DNA of 64,000 nt from CADEEN01 sp963816315 (lineage in GTDB: Bacteria; Pseudomonadota; Gammaproteobacteria; Burkholderiales; Burkholderiaceae_C), in assembly GCA_963816315.1 (NCBI GenBank), contig CAWFJZ010000040.1:28341-92340 (forward strand), written 5' to 3'. The translations under genes were made by a program, and so were the position numbers. The first letter of the stretch is position 1. Each line of letters begins with the position of its first letter. The notes under the pieces were generated by a model. That model was not told where the DNA came from. It saw only the letters and a program-made list of their open reading frames with translations, and ran no database searches. Below, one piece after another: positions 50,942 through 59,384 of the stretch.

Positions 50942-51541
50942 ATGCGCGAAGACCTCACCCCTCCCTGCGCTTGTGGCGGCGGCCACGCCGACACACCGAT
51001 CAAGCGGCGGCAAGTGATCCGCATCAGCGCGGCCGCCGGCGCCGCCGTCGCGCTCGGCCCTCTGAGCGTCCCGCTGGCAGCCGCCAGGCCCGCGGCGGGC
51101 GACCTGTTCGTCGCCGACGATGTCGAGAAAGACCCGGTGGCGATCAAGGCGGCGGACCTGCAACCCGGCAAGCCGGTGCTGGCGTTCCCCTTCGACCCGG
51201 CATCAAAGCAGATCCGCAACGACTCGCGCCTGAACAAGGTGGTGCTGGTCAAGGTCGCCGAAGCCGACATGGACGCCGAGACCAAGGCGCGGGCCGCCGG
51301 CGGGGTGCTCGCCTTCTCAGCCATCTGCACGCACCAATCGTGCGAGGCCAAGAGCTGGTCGGCGGCGGACAAGGCGCTGACCTGCTTCTGCCATGCGAGC
51401 AAGTTCCTGGTGCTCGAAGGCGCGCGCGTCTCCGGCGGCCCAGCACCGCGGGCTTTGCCGATGCTGCCGCTGAAGCTGCAAGGCGATCAGCTGGCGGTGG
51501 CGGCTCCGTTCACCACGCCTCCGGGCGGCGCCACCAACTGA
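50942..51541 (+). CDS. Exported Rieske 2Fe-2S protein
   Basis: A 199-residue protein. The N-terminus KRRQVIRISAAAGAAVALGP is a twin-arginine export signal/anchor. The Rieske motifs are ICTHQSCEA and CFCHASKFLVLEG, giving the two Cys-His pairs for a 2Fe-2S cluster. It lies between aldehyde dehydrogenase and PQQ alcohol dehydrogenase genes in one operon, which suggests it carries electrons in the periplasm from the quinoprotein. Such a pairing is unusual: quinoproteins normally use cytochrome c. Confidence 0.85.
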   Translation: MREDLTPPCACGGGHADTPIKRRQVIRISAAAGAAVALGPLSVPLAAARPAAGDLFVADDVEKDPVAIKAADLQPGKPVLAFPFDPASKQIRNDSRLNKVVLVKVAEADMDAETKARAAGGVLAFSAICTHQSCEAKSWSAADKALTCFCHASKFLVLEGARVSGGPAPRALPMLPLKLQGDQLAVAAPFTTPPGGATN

Positions 51542-51596
51542 CGCTGCGCCCCACCCCTTTCCTGCTGTTCAAAAACCAACCGATGGAGATGTTCAC

Positions 51597-53321
51597 GTGA
51601 GCCGACTTCTCAAATCCCTTTGCGTCGCGTCTCTATTGGCGCCGATCGCCGCGGCGATCGCCGCGCCGCCTGCCTACACCCCGGTCACCGACGCCCGCCT
51701 GCAAAAGCCCGAGCCCGGGAACTGGCTGATGTACCGCGGCAACTACGCCGGCTGGGGCTACAGCCCGCTCGACAAGGTCAACACCGGCAACGTCGGCAAG
51801 CTGCAGCTGGCCTGGTCGTTCTCGACCGGTCAGGTGGATGGCCATCAGGCGCCGCCGATCGTCAACAACGGCTACATGTTCGTCTCGACGCCGGGCGCGC
51901 AGGTGATCGCGCTCGACGCGAAGACCGGCGAGCAGTTGTGGCGCTACAAGAAGGAGCTGCCGGCGGAGTTGATCCAGGTGCATCCGACCAACCGCGGCGT
52001 CGCGCTCTACGGCGACAAGGTCTATGTCGCCACGGTCGATGCGCAACTCGTCGCGCTTGACGCCAAGACCGGCAAGGTCGTCTGGACGAAGCCGGTCGGC
52101 GATTGGAAGGCGATCCAGTACATGACGCTCGCGCCGCTGGCGGCCAAGGGCAAGATTCTGGTCGGCTCTTCCGGCGGCGAGACCGGCGTGCGCGGTTTCA
52201 TCGCCGCGTTGGATGCGGAAACCGGCAATGAGGTCTGGCGCACCTTCACCGTGCCGGCCCCCACCGAACCCGGCGGCGACACCTGGCCGGGCGAGACGTA
52301 CAAGAACGGCGGCGCCAGCGTCTGGATCACCGGCAACTACGACCCCGAAACCAACCTCGCCTACTGGGGCACGGGCAACCCCGCGCCGTGGCAGAGCGAA
52401 CTGCGCAAGGGCGACAACCTGTACTCCACGTCGGCGATTGCGCTCGACGTCGACACCGGCAAGATCAAGGGCCATCACCAGTACCACTGGAACGACGCCT
52501 GGGACTGGGACGAGGTGTCGGCGCCGATCCTGATCGACACCGAGATCAAGGGCAAGAAGACCAAGACCGTGGTCCACGCCGGACGCAACGGCTACCTCTG
52601 GGTGTTGGAGCGCACGGCCGACAAGATCAACTTCGTCGATGCCTGGCCGTTCGTGCACAACGACGTGTTCACCGGCATCGACAAGAAGACCGGCCGGCCG
52701 TCGTACGACGAGAGCAAGCGCCCCGGCATGACCAAGGCGGTGAAGTTCTGCCCGTCGCTGTGGGGCGGCAAGGATTGGCCGCCGGAAGCCTACAACCCGC
52801 AGACCGGGCTGTTCTACATCCCGGCCAACAACAACCTGTGCGCTGAATTGCCGAAGGCCGATCCGGCGACCCCGTACAAGAAGGGCGATCTGTACATCGG
52901 CTATCCGCTCGACGGCGTGCTCGGCAGCCTGCGTTTCGGCGACAAGCCGCCACAGACGATCGGCGAGTTGCAGGCGTGGGATATCAAGACCGGCAAGCAG
53001 GTTTGGGTGCACAAGTTCCCGACCGTGATCTGGGCGCCGCTGCTCACCACCGGCGGCAAGCTGGTGTTCACCGGCGGCGCCAACGACCGCATGTTCCGCG
53101 CCTTCGACGCGGCCAACGGCAAGGTGCTGTGGGAAACGCCGACGCCCTCGGGCGTGACCGGCGTGCCGACCTCGTTCGAGATCGACGGCGAGCAGTACAT
53201 CGCCGTGCAGTCGGGCTGGGGCGTCGATGCCGAGCGCATGCAGGCCGGCATGGACTCGCTGGGCCGCAAGACGTTCGTGCCGCAGGGCGGCGCGGTCATG
53301 GTTTACAAGCTGGGCAAGTAA
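51597..53321 (+). CDS. PQQ-dependent alcohol dehydrogenase with lanthanide-type Asp pair
   Basis: A 574-residue periplasmic quinoprotein with a signal peptide ending AAAIAAPP and an eight-bladed propeller with repeated WW-type motifs (ALDAKTGEQLWRY, ALDAKTGKVVWTK, AWDIKTGKQVWVH). The catalytic region WNDAWDWDEVSAP places the catalytic Asp at about residue 303 and a second Asp two residues later; that extra Asp is the signature of lanthanide-dependent XoxF/ExaF/PedH enzymes, where Ca-dependent MxaF has Ala. There is no C-terminal heme domain and no vicinal Cys-Cys, so electrons must leave via a separate carrier. The start is GTG at 51597. Substrate probably an alcohol or diol; third gene of the operon. 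Confidence 0.88.
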   Translation: MSRLLKSLCVASLLAPIAAAIAAPPAYTPVTDARLQKPEPGNWLMYRGNYAGWGYSPLDKVNTGNVGKLQLAWSFSTGQVDGHQAPPIVNNGYMFVSTPGAQVIALDAKTGEQLWRYKKELPAELIQVHPTNRGVALYGDKVYVATVDAQLVALDAKTGKVVWTKPVGDWKAIQYMTLAPLAAKGKILVGSSGGETGVRGFIAALDAETGNEVWRTFTVPAPTEPGGDTWPGETYKNGGASVWITGNYDPETNLAYWGTGNPAPWQSELRKGDNLYSTSAIALDVDTGKIKGHHQYHWNDAWDWDEVSAPILIDTEIKGKKTKTVVHAGRNGYLWVLERTADKINFVDAWPFVHNDVFTGIDKKTGRPSYDESKRPGMTKAVKFCPSLWGGKDWPPEAYNPQTGLFYIPANNNLCAELPKADPATPYKKGDLYIGYPLDGVLGSLRFGDKPPQTIGELQAWDIKTGKQVWVHKFPTVIWAPLLTTGGKLVFTGGANDRMFRAFDAANGKVLWETPTPSGVTGVPTSFEIDGEQYIAVQSGWGVDAERMQAGMDSLGRKTFVPQGGAVMVYKLGK

Positions 53322-53336
53322 CCCCGTTTGCACAAA

Positions 53337-53368
53337 AGAAAGCGCCCGGCGGGAGCCGGGCGCTTTCT
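53337..53368. terminator. Perfect bidirectional terminator
   Basis: A 14-base perfect stem, AGAAAGCGCCCGGC at 53337-53350 and its complement at 53355-53368, with the loop GGGA; the stem ends with AAA/TTT on both sides. It lies between the convergent PQQ dehydrogenase and outer-membrane protein genes and can terminate both. Confidence 0.92.
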
Positions 53369-53382
53369 CACTTGAGTGCGCT

Positions 53383-54252
53383 CTAAAAGACGTACGCGAA
53401 GCGCAGATTCAGGTTGTTGGACATGCCGCGGTTCTCGCCGCGGATCCCCCTCTCGTAGTGGATCGAGGTGTGCCCCTTTTCATGGGTGTACAGCATGGCG
53501 CCGAACGCCGCGCCCCACTCATGGTTGCCCGGGTTGCCGCCCTTGGCCTCGCCGCGCTCGTAGTCGATGCCGATGTAGGGCTCGATGAAGTCCGACACCT
53601 TGTAGCCGAGCCGGTTGTTGACGTAGATCGACCTTGCGCCCCTCGCGCCGCTCGAGCTCTTGCCCGGCAAGGTGGTGCCGATGTTGCCGGTCCAGTTCAA
53701 CTTGTCGAACTGGCCATCCCAAAACACCGACGCGATGACGTTCCAGGCTCGGTTGCTCAACTCCCTTTCGCCGACCGGAATCTGGACGAAGAAAAAGTCT
53801 GAGCCGAGCGTCCAGTTCGGGGAAGGCTTGATCCACCAAGCCGGGCCGACGATCGGATCGGCAATGCCGGCAACGTCACCGGCTCCGTTACCGGCCTTGT
53901 CCCGGACACTGACCTTCGGAACGATCAGCTCCATCGCGATGCCGACGCCCGGGAACGCCTCCCAGAAGTGGACGAACTTCGACAGCGACACCAGCGATTC
54001 GACCTTGCCGACGCTGACCTTGTCTCCGTTCGAATCCCATGCCTTGGTCGTGTTCTGCAGCGTCGAGTACTCGACGTACACATTCCAAGGCTTCATGCCC
54101 TTCGGATCGGGCAACTGGTATTCACGCGAGCCGATGAATCCGCGGGTGATCTGCGCCTGCGCCGCCGGCACCGCAGCGATGCAGCACGCTGCAACCACCG
54201 CGGCTCGAAGGATCTTGGATCGGCCGTACTCGCATCGAAAGGGTTTGGTCAT
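53383..54252 (-). CDS. Outer-membrane protein of the phenol-degradation MetA (SphA-like) family
   Basis: A 289-residue exported beta-barrel-like protein with a signal peptide ending AAVPAAQA and alternating aromatic strands (WNVYVEYSTLQNTTKAW, GPAWWIKPSPNWTLGSDFFF), ending NLNLRFAYVF with the C-terminal Phe typical of outer-membrane proteins. It resembles the Phenol_MetA_deg family found in aromatic and alcohol catabolic clusters, proposed to import substrate. Convergent with the PQQ dehydrogenase; its promoter region holds a GAATTC palindrome at 54357. Codon use is slightly less GC-rich than its neighbours. Confidence 0.75.
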   Translation of the reverse strand: MTKPFRCEYGRSKILRAAVVAACCIAAVPAAQAQITRGFIGSREYQLPDPKGMKPWNVYVEYSTLQNTTKAWDSNGDKVSVGKVESLVSLSKFVHFWEAFPGVGIAMELIVPKVSVRDKAGNGAGDVAGIADPIVGPAWWIKPSPNWTLGSDFFFVQIPVGERELSNRAWNVIASVFWDGQFDKLNWTGNIGTTLPGKSSSGARGARSIYVNNRLGYKVSDFIEPYIGIDYERGEAKGGNPGNHEWGAAFGAMLYTHEKGHTSIHYERGIRGENRGMSNNLNLRFAYVF

Positions 54253-54356
54253 TTGCGTTCTTCCTGATAGGTTGGTGGGGCCAAGGGAACACAGGCGCGG
54301 CGTCAGCCAAAGCGCCGCACATTCTTCGGCGGCGCCCTGGCCCGTCCAAGCGGGGA

Positions 54357-54370
54357 TTCCGAATTCAGAA
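54357..54370. promoter_or_regulatory. GAATTC palindrome TTCCGAATTCAGAA
   Basis: Differs at one position from the perfect palindrome TTCTGAATTCAGAA beside GntR gene 2. It lies 104 bases upstream of the outer-membrane protein start (minus strand) and 135 bases before the AEC carrier (plus strand). Probably another site of the same regulator. Confidence 0.5.
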
Positions 54371-54505
54371 GTACGGAAAGCGCGTGTTGCCAGCCCTGCA
54401 TCCGGCTTGCAGCGTGTGATCGGATCGACATGGCGCGCCGCGGCGCCGATGGCTATATTCATCCGCACCGCGACCCACTGACACAGAGCGCGCAGCGCCC
54501 GACGC

Positions 54506-55456
54506 ATGCAGCAGATCCTGCTCGTCACCGTTCCCTTCTTCGCGCTCGTGCTCTGCGGCTGGGCGGTCGCGCGCGTGCGGCTGCTGCCGCTGGAAGCGAT
54601 TCCCGGCCTCAACGCTTTCGTGCTGTTCTTCGCGCTGCCGTGCATGCTGTACCGCTTCGCGGCGACGACGCCGATCGTGCGGCTGCTCGACCCGACGGTC
54701 TCGACGCTCTACCTGCTGTGCGCGCTGCTGATGGTGGCGCTGACGGTCGTCACCACGCGCCGCGGCGCCGTCGGCTGGAACGACGCGTCTTTCGGCGCCC
54801 TCGTCGCGGCGTTTCCGAACTCGGGCTTCATGGGCGTGCCGCTGCTCGTCGCGCTGCTGGGCCAACGCGCCGCCGGCCCGGCCATCGTCGCGCTGGCCAT
54901 CGACATGGTTGTGACCTCGTCGCTGTGCATCGCGCTGTCGCGGCTGGACGGCGCCAACGCGCAAGGCGTCTCGGGCGCCGTCGGCAACGCGCTCGCGGGC
55001 ATGCTGAAGAACCCGCTGCCCTGGTCGATCCTTCTCGGCTGCCTGACGGCGGCCACCGGCTTCGAGCTCTGGGAGCCGGCGCGCAACACCGTCGGCATGC
55101 TGGCCGATGGGGCGTCGCCGGTCGCGCTGTTCACGATCGGCGCGGTGCTCGCGCGGCCGCAGAAGTCGGCGGCCGCTGGCGGTCTGGGTGACGTGCCGCT
55201 GGTCGTGTTCTACAAGCTCGTCGTGCACCCGGCGCTGGTGCTGGGCATCGGCAAGCTGGCGCAGGCCATCGGCGTGCCGCTGGACGGTTTCGCGCTCACC
55301 GTGCTCGTGCTGGTCGCCGCGTTGCCCAGCGCGAGCAGCATTCCGATGCTCGCCGAGCGCTTCGGCGCCGATGCCGGCCGCATCGCACGCATCGTGCTCT
55401 TCGCCACTGCGGCGTCGTTCGTCAGCTTCTCTGCGGCAGTGGCTCTGCTGGTCTGA
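54506..55456 (+). CDS. AEC family transporter (auxin efflux carrier type)
   Basis: A 316-residue permease with about ten transmembrane helices in the inverted 5+5 topology of the AEC family. Motifs include LNAFVLFFALPCMLYRF and AAFPNSGFMGVPLLVALLG in the first half and VFYKLVVHPALVLGIG and VLVLVAALPSASSIPMLAERFG in the second. Bacterial members such as MdcF-type proteins move malonate and other organic acids. It stands at the edge of the catabolic cluster and could import an acid substrate or export an overflow acid. Confidence 0.9.
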   Translation: MQQILLVTVPFFALVLCGWAVARVRLLPLEAIPGLNAFVLFFALPCMLYRFAATTPIVRLLDPTVSTLYLLCALLMVALTVVTTRRGAVGWNDASFGALVAAFPNSGFMGVPLLVALLGQRAAGPAIVALAIDMVVTSSLCIALSRLDGANAQGVSGAVGNALAGMLKNPLPWSILLGCLTAATGFELWEPARNTVGMLADGASPVALFTIGAVLARPQKSAAAGGLGDVPLVVFYKLVVHPALVLGIGKLAQAIGVPLDGFALTVLVLVAALPSASSIPMLAERFGADAGRIARIVLFATAASFVSFSAAVALLV

Positions 55457-55776
55457 ATGACACGCCGCCCTGCCCAACCACGACGCCGCGGGCAACCTCA
55501 AGTTCGCACTTGTATCGATTACGTCACTGCCTCGCTCTCAATAGGAGACCGAACCTGCCGATACCTCAGTTTGATCAGGCCATTTCTCACGCTTCCCAGT
55601 CTCACCTGCGGTGACCGACCGAACCACCGCCGATGCGCAAGGAAAATCTGGTTTGAAGCCGATCCCGCAGTTCGAATTCCAAGCCCTCTGTCCATAGGCA
55701 ACCGGCACGCCCTGCATCGCGCACAACCACGTGTCAGGTCGTGCGGCAACCGGAGTCGGCCGAGAAAGGAAGTCTC
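55457..55776. other. 320-bp gap without a gene
   Basis: Lower in GC than the flanks. Short frames on the minus strand (up to 76 codons near 55519-55749) give Arg/Cys-rich products with no motif and no ribosome site. It holds the ribosome site (GAAAGGAAG at 55764-55772) for the next gene and presumably its promoter. I see no clear operator or hairpin. Confidence 0.5.
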
Positions 55777-56616
55777 ATGAGCATGAATTCACCCCGCATT
55801 GGCCCGAGTCGGCGTTGGATGGCGGTCGCCTTCGCCAGCGTGGCCCTGTCGTTGTCTGGCGCGGTCCGTGCGGAACCCGAAGTCAAGATCGGCGGCACGG
55901 GCAACGCGCTGGGCGCCATGCGCCTGCTGGGCAGCGCGTTTGCCAAGCAGAACCCCGATACGCAAGTCGTGGTCTTGCCCAGCCTGGGCACCAGTGGCGC
56001 GATCAAGGCCGTTCCGAAGGGGGCCATCGACATCGGCCTTTCGTCGCGGCCGCTGACCGATGACGAAGCCAAGACCGGTGCGGTGGCGACCGAGTACGCC
56101 CGATCACCGCTGGTGTTCGCCGTGTCCGTGAAGACCAAGGCGACGAGCCTGACTTCGGACCAGGTGGTCGACATCTACAACGGCAAGCTGACGAACTGGC
56201 CCGACGGCGGCCAGATCCGACCGATCCTGCGCCAAGCAGGGGACGACAACACGCGTCAGGTCCGGCAAATCTCTGCAGCGCTCGACAAGGCCTTGTCTGT
56301 CGCGGAACAGCGACCGGGCATGCCGTTCGCGACCAACGACCAGGAGACCGCCGAAAAGCTCGAGAGCATCCCGGGCGCGTTGGGCGTGACGACGCTGTGC
56401 CTGATCAAGTCCGAGGATCGCACGCTGCGTGCGCTGACGCTGGACGGCGTCGAACCAACTGCCGCCAACGGCGCAGCAGGCAAATACCCGCACGTCAAGC
56501 GCCTCTACTACATCACCAAATCCGAGCCTTCAGCGGACGTGAAACGCTTCATTGCGTTCATGAACTCGCCCGCCGGGCGCGACATCCTGACGCGAACCGG
56601 GCACTGGATTCCCTGA
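55777..56616 (+). CDS. PstS-like periplasmic substrate-binding protein
   Basis: A 279-residue exported protein with a signal peptide ending GAVRAEP. IGGTGNALGAMRLLGSAFAKQ, LPSLGTSGAIKAVPKGAIDIGLSSRPL and QVVDIYNGKLTNWPDGG are phosphate-binding-protein (PBP_like/PstS) elements, including the TSG anion loop. No pst permease genes follow, so it is not a normal ABC phosphate importer component. The next gene, 30 bases away, is a membrane GGDEF/EAL protein; the binding protein may serve as its sensor. The start at 55777 has an AAAGGAAG site. Confidence 0.85.
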   Translation: MSMNSPRIGPSRRWMAVAFASVALSLSGAVRAEPEVKIGGTGNALGAMRLLGSAFAKQNPDTQVVVLPSLGTSGAIKAVPKGAIDIGLSSRPLTDDEAKTGAVATEYARSPLVFAVSVKTKATSLTSDQVVDIYNGKLTNWPDGGQIRPILRQAGDDNTRQVRQISAALDKALSVAEQRPGMPFATNDQETAEKLESIPGALGVTTLCLIKSEDRTLRALTLDGVEPTAANGAAGKYPHVKRLYYITKSEPSADVKRFIAFMNSPAGRDILTRTGHWIP

Positions 56617-56646
56617 CGAGCGCCGCACCCGCATCGGTCCGCCGAC

Positions 56647-58947
56647 ATGGTCTTCACCGACGACAAGGTCACCAGCATCGTCAGCAGGGTCGCGCTGCTG
56701 GTGGCGCTCGTGGTCGGGTTCGCGCTGCCCTTGGGCTACGGCCTCATCGCCTACATCGATTTCAGCGCAGAGCTCGACTTCAAAGCCAAGGTCAAGGCCA
56801 CGGCGTTCAGCGGCCTGATCACGACGAGCCCTGATGTCTGGATGTACGCCGAGAATCGCATGCAGGGCCTGTTGATGCGCGAACCGGTGCCGCTGGAAAC
56901 CGAGGGCGTGTACGTCTATGACGATCGCGGCAACCTGGTGACGCAGGCCGGCAACGATCCGGCCCCACCGGTCCTGCGGCGTTCGCACGTGCTCTACGAC
57001 GCCACGCGCATCGCCGGCCGCATCGAAGTCGGCAATTCCTTGCGCCCCGTGATCTGGGGCACCTTGGTCGCGGCCGCCATCGGCTTGCTGCTCGGCGCTT
57101 TGATCTTCATGCCGCTGCGCACGTTTCCGCTGCGCGCGCTGAGGCGGGCGACCGAAGCCTTGTTCGAGCAGAAGGAGCGCGCTGAAGTCACGCTGCACTC
57201 GATCGGGGACGCCGTGATCACGACCGACGCGCGCGCCAACGTGGAGTTCCTGAACCCGATGGCCGAGACGCTCTCGGGCTGGGCACTGGCCAAGGCCAAG
57301 GGCCGGCCCCTGTCGGACATCCTTCAGCTGGTCGACGCGATGACGGGCCAGCCCGTATCGAGCGCGATCGCCCAGGCTCTGGCTGAGAACCGCATCGTTT
57401 CCCTCGGGCGCGAGTGCGATCTCGTGCGGTCGGATGGCAGCAGGATCGGCATCGACGAGCGTGCGGCGCCGATCCACGACGCGGAAGGCCGCGTGACCGG
57501 AGGTGTCCTGATCCTGCGCGATGTCAGCACGGTGCGCGGCCAGGCGCGCCAGCGCACGTGGGAGGCCGCGCACGACAGTCTGACGGGGCTGCCCAACCGC
57601 CGGGAATTCGAGAGGCTGGTGGAGCTGGGCGCTGGCAGCGTCCGCGACGCGGGCAAGCAGCACGTCGTCTGCTACATGGACCTGGACCAGTTCAAGGTCG
57701 TCAACGACACCTGCGGTCACGCCGCCGGCGACGACCTGCTCAAGCGCGTCGCCGCGTTGCTGCATTCACGCATTCGGGAGTCCGATACGCTGGCGCGGCT
57801 GGGGGGCGACGAATTTGGGCTGCTGCTCGAAGGCTGCTCGCTCGATCGCGCGGAGCTCATTGGCGCGACCCTCCTCGCCGCCGTGCGGGACTTCCGGTTT
57901 CACTGGGAGGGCAAGGTGTTCAGCGTCGGCGTGAGCATCGGCCTGGCGACGGTCGATGGCGACGGCAGCGCGATCGAGAACCTCGGCACGGCGGACACCG
58001 CGTGCTACTGGGCCAAGGAACAAGGTCGAAACCGAGTCGTCGTCTATCGCCGGGGGGACGGTGACCTGGAGGCCCGGCGCCGCCAGGTGGGCTGGATCGC
58101 GCGCATCAACGCAGCACTGGCCGAAGACCGCTTCGTCCTCTATCGGCAGCAGTACCTGCCGCTCAGCCGCGCGGCCGACGGCGGCAGGCATCAGGAGGTG
58201 CTGCTGCGCATGGTGGACGAGGACGGGAGCCTGATTCAACCCGGCAGCTTCCTGCCCGCCGCAGAGCGCTACAACCTGATGCCCGCCATCGACCGTTGGG
58301 TGGTGCGCAAGGTCTTCGCCCACTATCGCGATCTGGCAGCGGCGCAAGGCGGCGGCCCGCTGACCTGCGCCATCAACCTTTCCGCGACCACGATCAATTC
58401 GGAGGGCTTTCTCGACTTCGTACGGCAGCAGGCGCGCGAATGGACATTGCCCGCCGGTTCGATCTGCTTCGAGATCACCGAATCCTCGGCCATCAACAAT
58501 CTGCGCCATGCCATCGAGTTCATGCGCCAATGCAAGGCACTGGGCTTCTTATTCGCGCTGGATGACTTCGGCACCGGGATGAGTTCGTTCGGCTACCTCA
58601 AGGACCTGCCCGTCGATTACCTCAAGATCGATGGCAGCTTCGTCAAGAACCTGGTGCACAACGCTGTCGACAGGGCGATGACGGAAGCCATCAACCGGAT
58701 CGGGCACATCATGGGCATCAAGACGGTTGCGGAGTACGCCGAGAACGAAGCGATCATCGACGAACTCCGGCGCATGGGTGTGGACTACGCCCAAGGCTAT
58801 GGCGTTTGCAAGCCGACGCCCCTGCTCGAATCAAGCGTGACGCCGAAAGCCGCTGCGCTCGTTCGCGTCGTCGAGGCCAACGCCGCAGCGACTGCGAGCG
58901 GCTGGGAACCGGCCGGACTGTCCTTGCCCGAGCGCGCTACCGGGTAG
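56647..58947 (+). CDS. Membrane PAS-GGDEF-EAL c-di-GMP signalling protein
   Basis: A 766-residue protein. A periplasmic sensor of about 120 residues lies between two transmembrane helices (residues 13-35 and about 138-160), then a PAS domain (VTLHSIGDAVITTDARANVEFLNP), a GGDEF domain with an intact RLGGDEFGLLLE site, and an EAL domain with EVLLRM in place of EALLR and DDFGTGMSSFGYL intact. The diguanylate cyclase looks active; phosphodiesterase activity is also possible. The adjacent PstS-like gene suggests that a periplasmic ligand controls it. Confidence 0.92.
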   Translation: MVFTDDKVTSIVSRVALLVALVVGFALPLGYGLIAYIDFSAELDFKAKVKATAFSGLITTSPDVWMYAENRMQGLLMREPVPLETEGVYVYDDRGNLVTQAGNDPAPPVLRRSHVLYDATRIAGRIEVGNSLRPVIWGTLVAAAIGLLLGALIFMPLRTFPLRALRRATEALFEQKERAEVTLHSIGDAVITTDARANVEFLNPMAETLSGWALAKAKGRPLSDILQLVDAMTGQPVSSAIAQALAENRIVSLGRECDLVRSDGSRIGIDERAAPIHDAEGRVTGGVLILRDVSTVRGQARQRTWEAAHDSLTGLPNRREFERLVELGAGSVRDAGKQHVVCYMDLDQFKVVNDTCGHAAGDDLLKRVAALLHSRIRESDTLARLGGDEFGLLLEGCSLDRAELIGATLLAAVRDFRFHWEGKVFSVGVSIGLATVDGDGSAIENLGTADTACYWAKEQGRNRVVVYRRGDGDLEARRRQVGWIARINAALAEDRFVLYRQQYLPLSRAADGGRHQEVLLRMVDEDGSLIQPGSFLPAAERYNLMPAIDRWVVRKVFAHYRDLAAAQGGGPLTCAINLSATTINSEGFLDFVRQQAREWTLPAGSICFEITESSAINNLRHAIEFMRQCKALGFLFALDDFGTGMSSFGYLKDLPVDYLKIDGSFVKNLVHNAVDRAMTEAINRIGHIMGIKTVAEYAENEAIIDELRRMGVDYAQGYGVCKPTPLLESSVTPKAAALVRVVEANAAATASGWEPAGLSLPERATG

Positions 58948-59034
58948 TCATGGCAATCGGGGTAACGGCGGCAGCAGCAGTTGGGTCAGTGAAAACCGTT
59001 CGTACCGGCCTTTGCCGGGTCCGCAAGTCACCTG

Positions 59035-59319
59035 TCAGCGGTAGTCGTGCTCATGCGGATCCCTCGCGGCCAGCAACACGACATCAAGGTCGCGAATGGC
59101 GAAGAGCACTACACACCCGCCATGTCCGAATGGGACGATGAGCTCTCGAAATGCCTGCTGCTGCTCGGATCGACGACAGGTGTGCGGCGCGAAAGAGAGA
59201 GTCGATATGGCGCGCTCCATGGCGTCGCGGAATCGAAACAGGCAAGTGTCGTCAGGCGTATTGCTTGCAAGCTGCCTCTGGACGAAGTGCTCAAGACGCT
59301 CAATGGCGTGATCTCGGCT
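59035..59319 (-). pseudogene. ParE/RelE-type toxin remnant lacking its N-terminus
   Basis: The frame is open from 59319 to the stop at 59035 but has no start codon near its beginning. AIERLEHFV, DAMERAISTLSFAPHTCRRSE, AFRELIVPFGHGGCVVLF and VVLLAARDPHEHDY follow the ParE/RelE toxin fold in order. About 10-15 N-terminal residues and the partner antitoxin gene are missing. An internal ATG at 59220 would give only the last 61 residues. Likely a decayed toxin-antitoxin module. Confidence 0.55.
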
Positions 59320-59384
59320 TCAGAGCCTCTCCACCACGGCCGCCGTTCACGGCCTCTCCCGCGCCGCAGTTAACCTGCGCCCCC

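Noticed and set aside
55519..55749. A 76-codon minus-strand frame before the PstS-like gene
   Set aside because: No ribosome site, no recognisable pattern, and Arg/Cys-rich composition typical of spurious frames.
59047..59373. A 108-codon plus-strand frame in the gap before the HTH gene
   Set aside because: The opposite strand encodes a better supported ParE-like remnant; the plus-strand product has no motif and no ribosome site.
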